A program made the position numbers and the translations under genes. Below are positions 5,721 through 7,749 of a stretch of DNA of 7,749 nt, piece by piece. Each line of letters opens with the position of its first letter. Positions within the stretch are counted from its first letter, which is position 1. The notes below the pieces were generated by a model. It was not told the origin of the DNA, did not search any database, and saw only the letters and a program-made list of their open reading frames with translations. Origin of the DNA: Hyphomonas sp. (GTDB taxonomy: Bacteria > Pseudomonadota > Alphaproteobacteria > Caulobacterales > Hyphomonadaceae); assembly GCA_029287305.1 (NCBI GenBank), contig JARFRJ010000244.1, forward strand, positions 1 through 7,749. Direction: 5' to 3'.

Positions 5721-7641
5721 TCAAATCTTCTGTAAAGTGTTGATATATTTCTGAAAAAGAGCCGGGGAGAGGGGCCGTGATATCAGGAAGCCTTGGCCAA
5801 TATCGCACCCCATAACCCGCAAGGCCTCAAGCGTGCGCGAATCCTCAATCCCCTCAGCAACGATTGTCATATTTAAATCATGGCCAAGTTGAATGGTGGA
5901 CTGAACAAGCGCAGAATCTTCTTCACTAGTCAAAAGATTACGCACAAATCTTTGATCAATCTTAAGTTCACGGGCAGGGATTTTACGTAAATATGTCAGT
6001 GTACTATTGCCCGTGCCATAATCATCAATCGACAGTTTTATGCCCATATTGACCAGATCATTCATCGACTGCATCGACGCTTCATCATCTACAAGGCTAG
6101 AGCTTTCTGTGACTTCCAAAACAAGCTGATGCGGGTCCGTCTCCGTAATCGCCAGAACAGAGGAGATGGAGGCGCACAGTGTGCGATCCGCCAGCAAAAT
6201 GGGGCTGATATTGACCGCAATGGATAGGTGAGGGTTCGATTTGAGAACGGAACGTGCCGTCATCAGGGCATATTGCATAACAGACAGCGATAATTCCTTA
6301 ATGCGCCCCCCCTCTTCAGCCGCCTTGATAAATTCATTCGGGGAAATCGGCCCGCGAATAGGATGCGTCCATCGCGCAAGCGCTTCAGCGCCGACCAGTT
6401 TACCCGTTTCAAGATTTATTTTAGGCTGAAATTCCACGCGGATTTGGCCCGCTTTAATCGCCAAATCAAGTTCACTCAAGCGCGTGACCGACCATGTGGC
6501 CTCGGTTCGGTCACTTTCCTCATAGGCTTCCCAGACTTTACCGAGCGCTGCGGCCCGCTTGGCGGACAGGTTAGCCCCCAAAATACGGTCCGGGATTTCC
6601 GCATCTGAACGCATATCAACGCCGAATACAACCTGGAGGGTAATCGGCAATTTTCCGATGACAAAGCCATTTTTCAAAATCAAGGCCAGACTTTCCAGAT
6701 GACTGGACAGGAATGTCGCATGCTCTGGATTAACAAACCAGTAAAAGCGACCATCCTCACCCTGCCATGTTTTCCCGTTCTGACTGAGAATAGAAGAGAT
6801 GTTTGCCGCCAGAGTCTTGCGATCAGAAATGGATAAAAGTCCCATAATCTCATCAAAACGCGCGAGGCTAGCCACGGCAATAACTCTGCCTGTTTTCTCT
6901 TTAAGGCGTAAGGAATTTAATGTTGGCAGGCCCGTATCGGAATGCCTGTGCGCTTCCTGTTTCGCATTGTTCTGCAATTGATGATACAAGCCGATCAGCA
7001 TGGAGGCTAGGCTCATACTGGCTGGCAGGCTGATATCGAAAAAGATGTTTTGGCTGGCAAGCCTGTAAGACAGTGTTGAAATGATGATATTAGCAAACAA
7101 TGTCGCCAAAAGCAGGCTTTGCACATTATTCCGGGTCAGCAGAAAATAAGCCAAGGCCAAAAAGATAAAATATCCCCAAATGAAAGGCACTTTAACCGGT
7201 TTGGCTCGTAAAAGCGTCTCTGTACCGAGCGCGATCATGCGGGTTTTACCGATCAGGCCTTCCCCAAGGATGAATGTTTTCTTCGCACTGTCATAGTTTT
7301 CAAAGCCAATCACAAGATTGTGACCGTCCAGAACAGATCGTAATTGTGAGGCCGTTACCCCCATATAGGAAAAATAGGGAATACTCAGCACATCAATACT
7401 GTAATTGACCCTAAAGCTTTCATTTATGCCGCCCTCAATACCGCTTAAATATGCCTCGGCGGCCACATAGTCGGTCCCTCTTGCATTGATACGATATGGA
7501 ATAGCATCGACCACGCGCCAATAAGGGGCGGGTTTCTGATTATGGACAATCTCTACATTGGCCGCATAATTGGCCAGGCCAAGCGGGGTGGGCTGGCCAT
7601 CATCATTGAATGTAATGGCCATAGAAACACGGTCAGAATAC
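5721..7641 (-). CDS. CHASE2 / 3-TM / degenerate GGDEF / EAL c-di-GMP phosphodiesterase, 5' truncated
   Basis: 639 genuine residues; the N-terminus is lost because the contig ends in adapter at 7642. Numbering starts at Tyr (codon 7640-7638). Residues 1-148 are the distal part of a periplasmic CHASE2 sensor domain. Three membrane helices follow at about 151-168, 174-191 and 203-221. Residues about 233-375 are GGDEF-like (SDTGLPTLNSLR at 234-245), but the signature is GEDGRF (294-299) in place of GGDEF, so cyclase activity is unlikely. The EAL domain (about 385-639) keeps its key residues: E419-A-L, N477 in VNIS, E509/E512 in EVTES, D539-D540 in IDDYGTG, K560 in LKID, E596 in AEGIE and Q616 in GQGF. 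I infer an active membrane-bound phosphodiesterase hydrolysing c-di-GMP to pGpG, with the GGDEF part perhaps regulatory. Stop TGA at 5723-5721, convergent with sufE. The thirteen residues read upstream, MDRRQRQMCIRDR, are adapter translation. Confidence 0.92.
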
Positions 7642-7697
7642 CTGTCTCTTATACACATCTGACGCTGCCGACGATCCAACTCTAGTGTAGATCTCGG
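7642..7697. other. Illumina Nextera adapter read-through (not genomic)
   Basis: The 19-bp Tn5 mosaic end CTGTCTCTTATACACATCT is at 7642-7660 and the read-1-side adapter GACGCTGCCGACGA at 7661-7674. A 10-nt sequence TCCAACTCTA (7675-7684) sits where an i5 index belongs, followed by GTGTAGATCTCGG (7685-7697), the reverse complement of the P5 end. The order matches a library molecule read past its insert. No biological Tn5 element is implied. Confidence 0.98.

Positions 7698-7749
<52 letters not shown>

Noticed and set aside
7642..7660. Tn5 transposon end as a natural mobile element
   Set aside because: It is the engineered mosaic end followed by library adapter, with no transposase or IS50 sequence.

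Overview
The window looks like the end of a short-read contig from an alphaproteobacterium, most likely in the Caulobacterales/Maricaulales (Hyphomonadaceae-like) branch. The reasons are a DivL-type multi-PAS sensor kinase fragment, a DUF1491 protein (a family I know mainly from Alphaproteobacteria), an RF3 close to the proteobacterial type, and moderate GC (about half by eye). It is chromosomal housekeeping and signalling DNA. I see no tRNA, rRNA, transposase, integrase, CRISPR array, toxin-antitoxin pair or phage gene, and no clear candidate for an undescribed multi-gene system.

Layout, left to right. Bases 1-1384 (minus) hold the first 461 codons of a membrane-anchored multi-PAS DivL-like kinase that runs off the left edge before its kinase core. 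A 291-bp non-coding spacer (1385-1675) carries a long imperfect hairpin with a competing alternative fold just upstream of the kinase start, and a pair of TACGCGTA palindromes downstream of the next gene. prfC (RF3 GTPase) lies at 1676-3301 (minus), with an 8-bp-arm inverted repeat in its leader. A DUF1491 gene lies at 3446-3790 (minus). A divergent intergenic region (3791-4001) holds two near-identical pseudo-palindromes repeated at a 39-bp period. These precede an unrecognised exported protein at 4005-5180 (plus) with four cysteines confined to its C-terminus. sufE follows at 5259-5696 (plus), with a hairpin directly before its Shine-Dalgarno. Convergent with it is a truncated CHASE2/3-TM/degenerate GGDEF/EAL c-di-GMP phosphodiesterase (5721-7641, minus).

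The last 108 bases (7642-7749) are not genomic. They are the Tn5 mosaic end and read-1 side of an Illumina Nextera adapter, a 10-nt index, the start of the P5 sequence and then a poly-G run typical of two-colour sequencing. An apparent N-terminal extension (MDRRQRQMCIRDR) on the EAL protein is translated adapter and should be removed.

The two signalling proteins, one in the DivL family (linked to the cell-cycle/CtrA pathway in relatives) and one EAL protein (c-di-GMP turnover), fit a dimorphic lifestyle, but nothing here shows they work together. RF3 (translation) and SufE (Fe-S assembly) are independent housekeeping genes. The most interesting unexplained features are regulatory: the 39-bp-period operator-like repeats, the alternative-hairpin leader of the kinase, and the inverted repeat before prfC.
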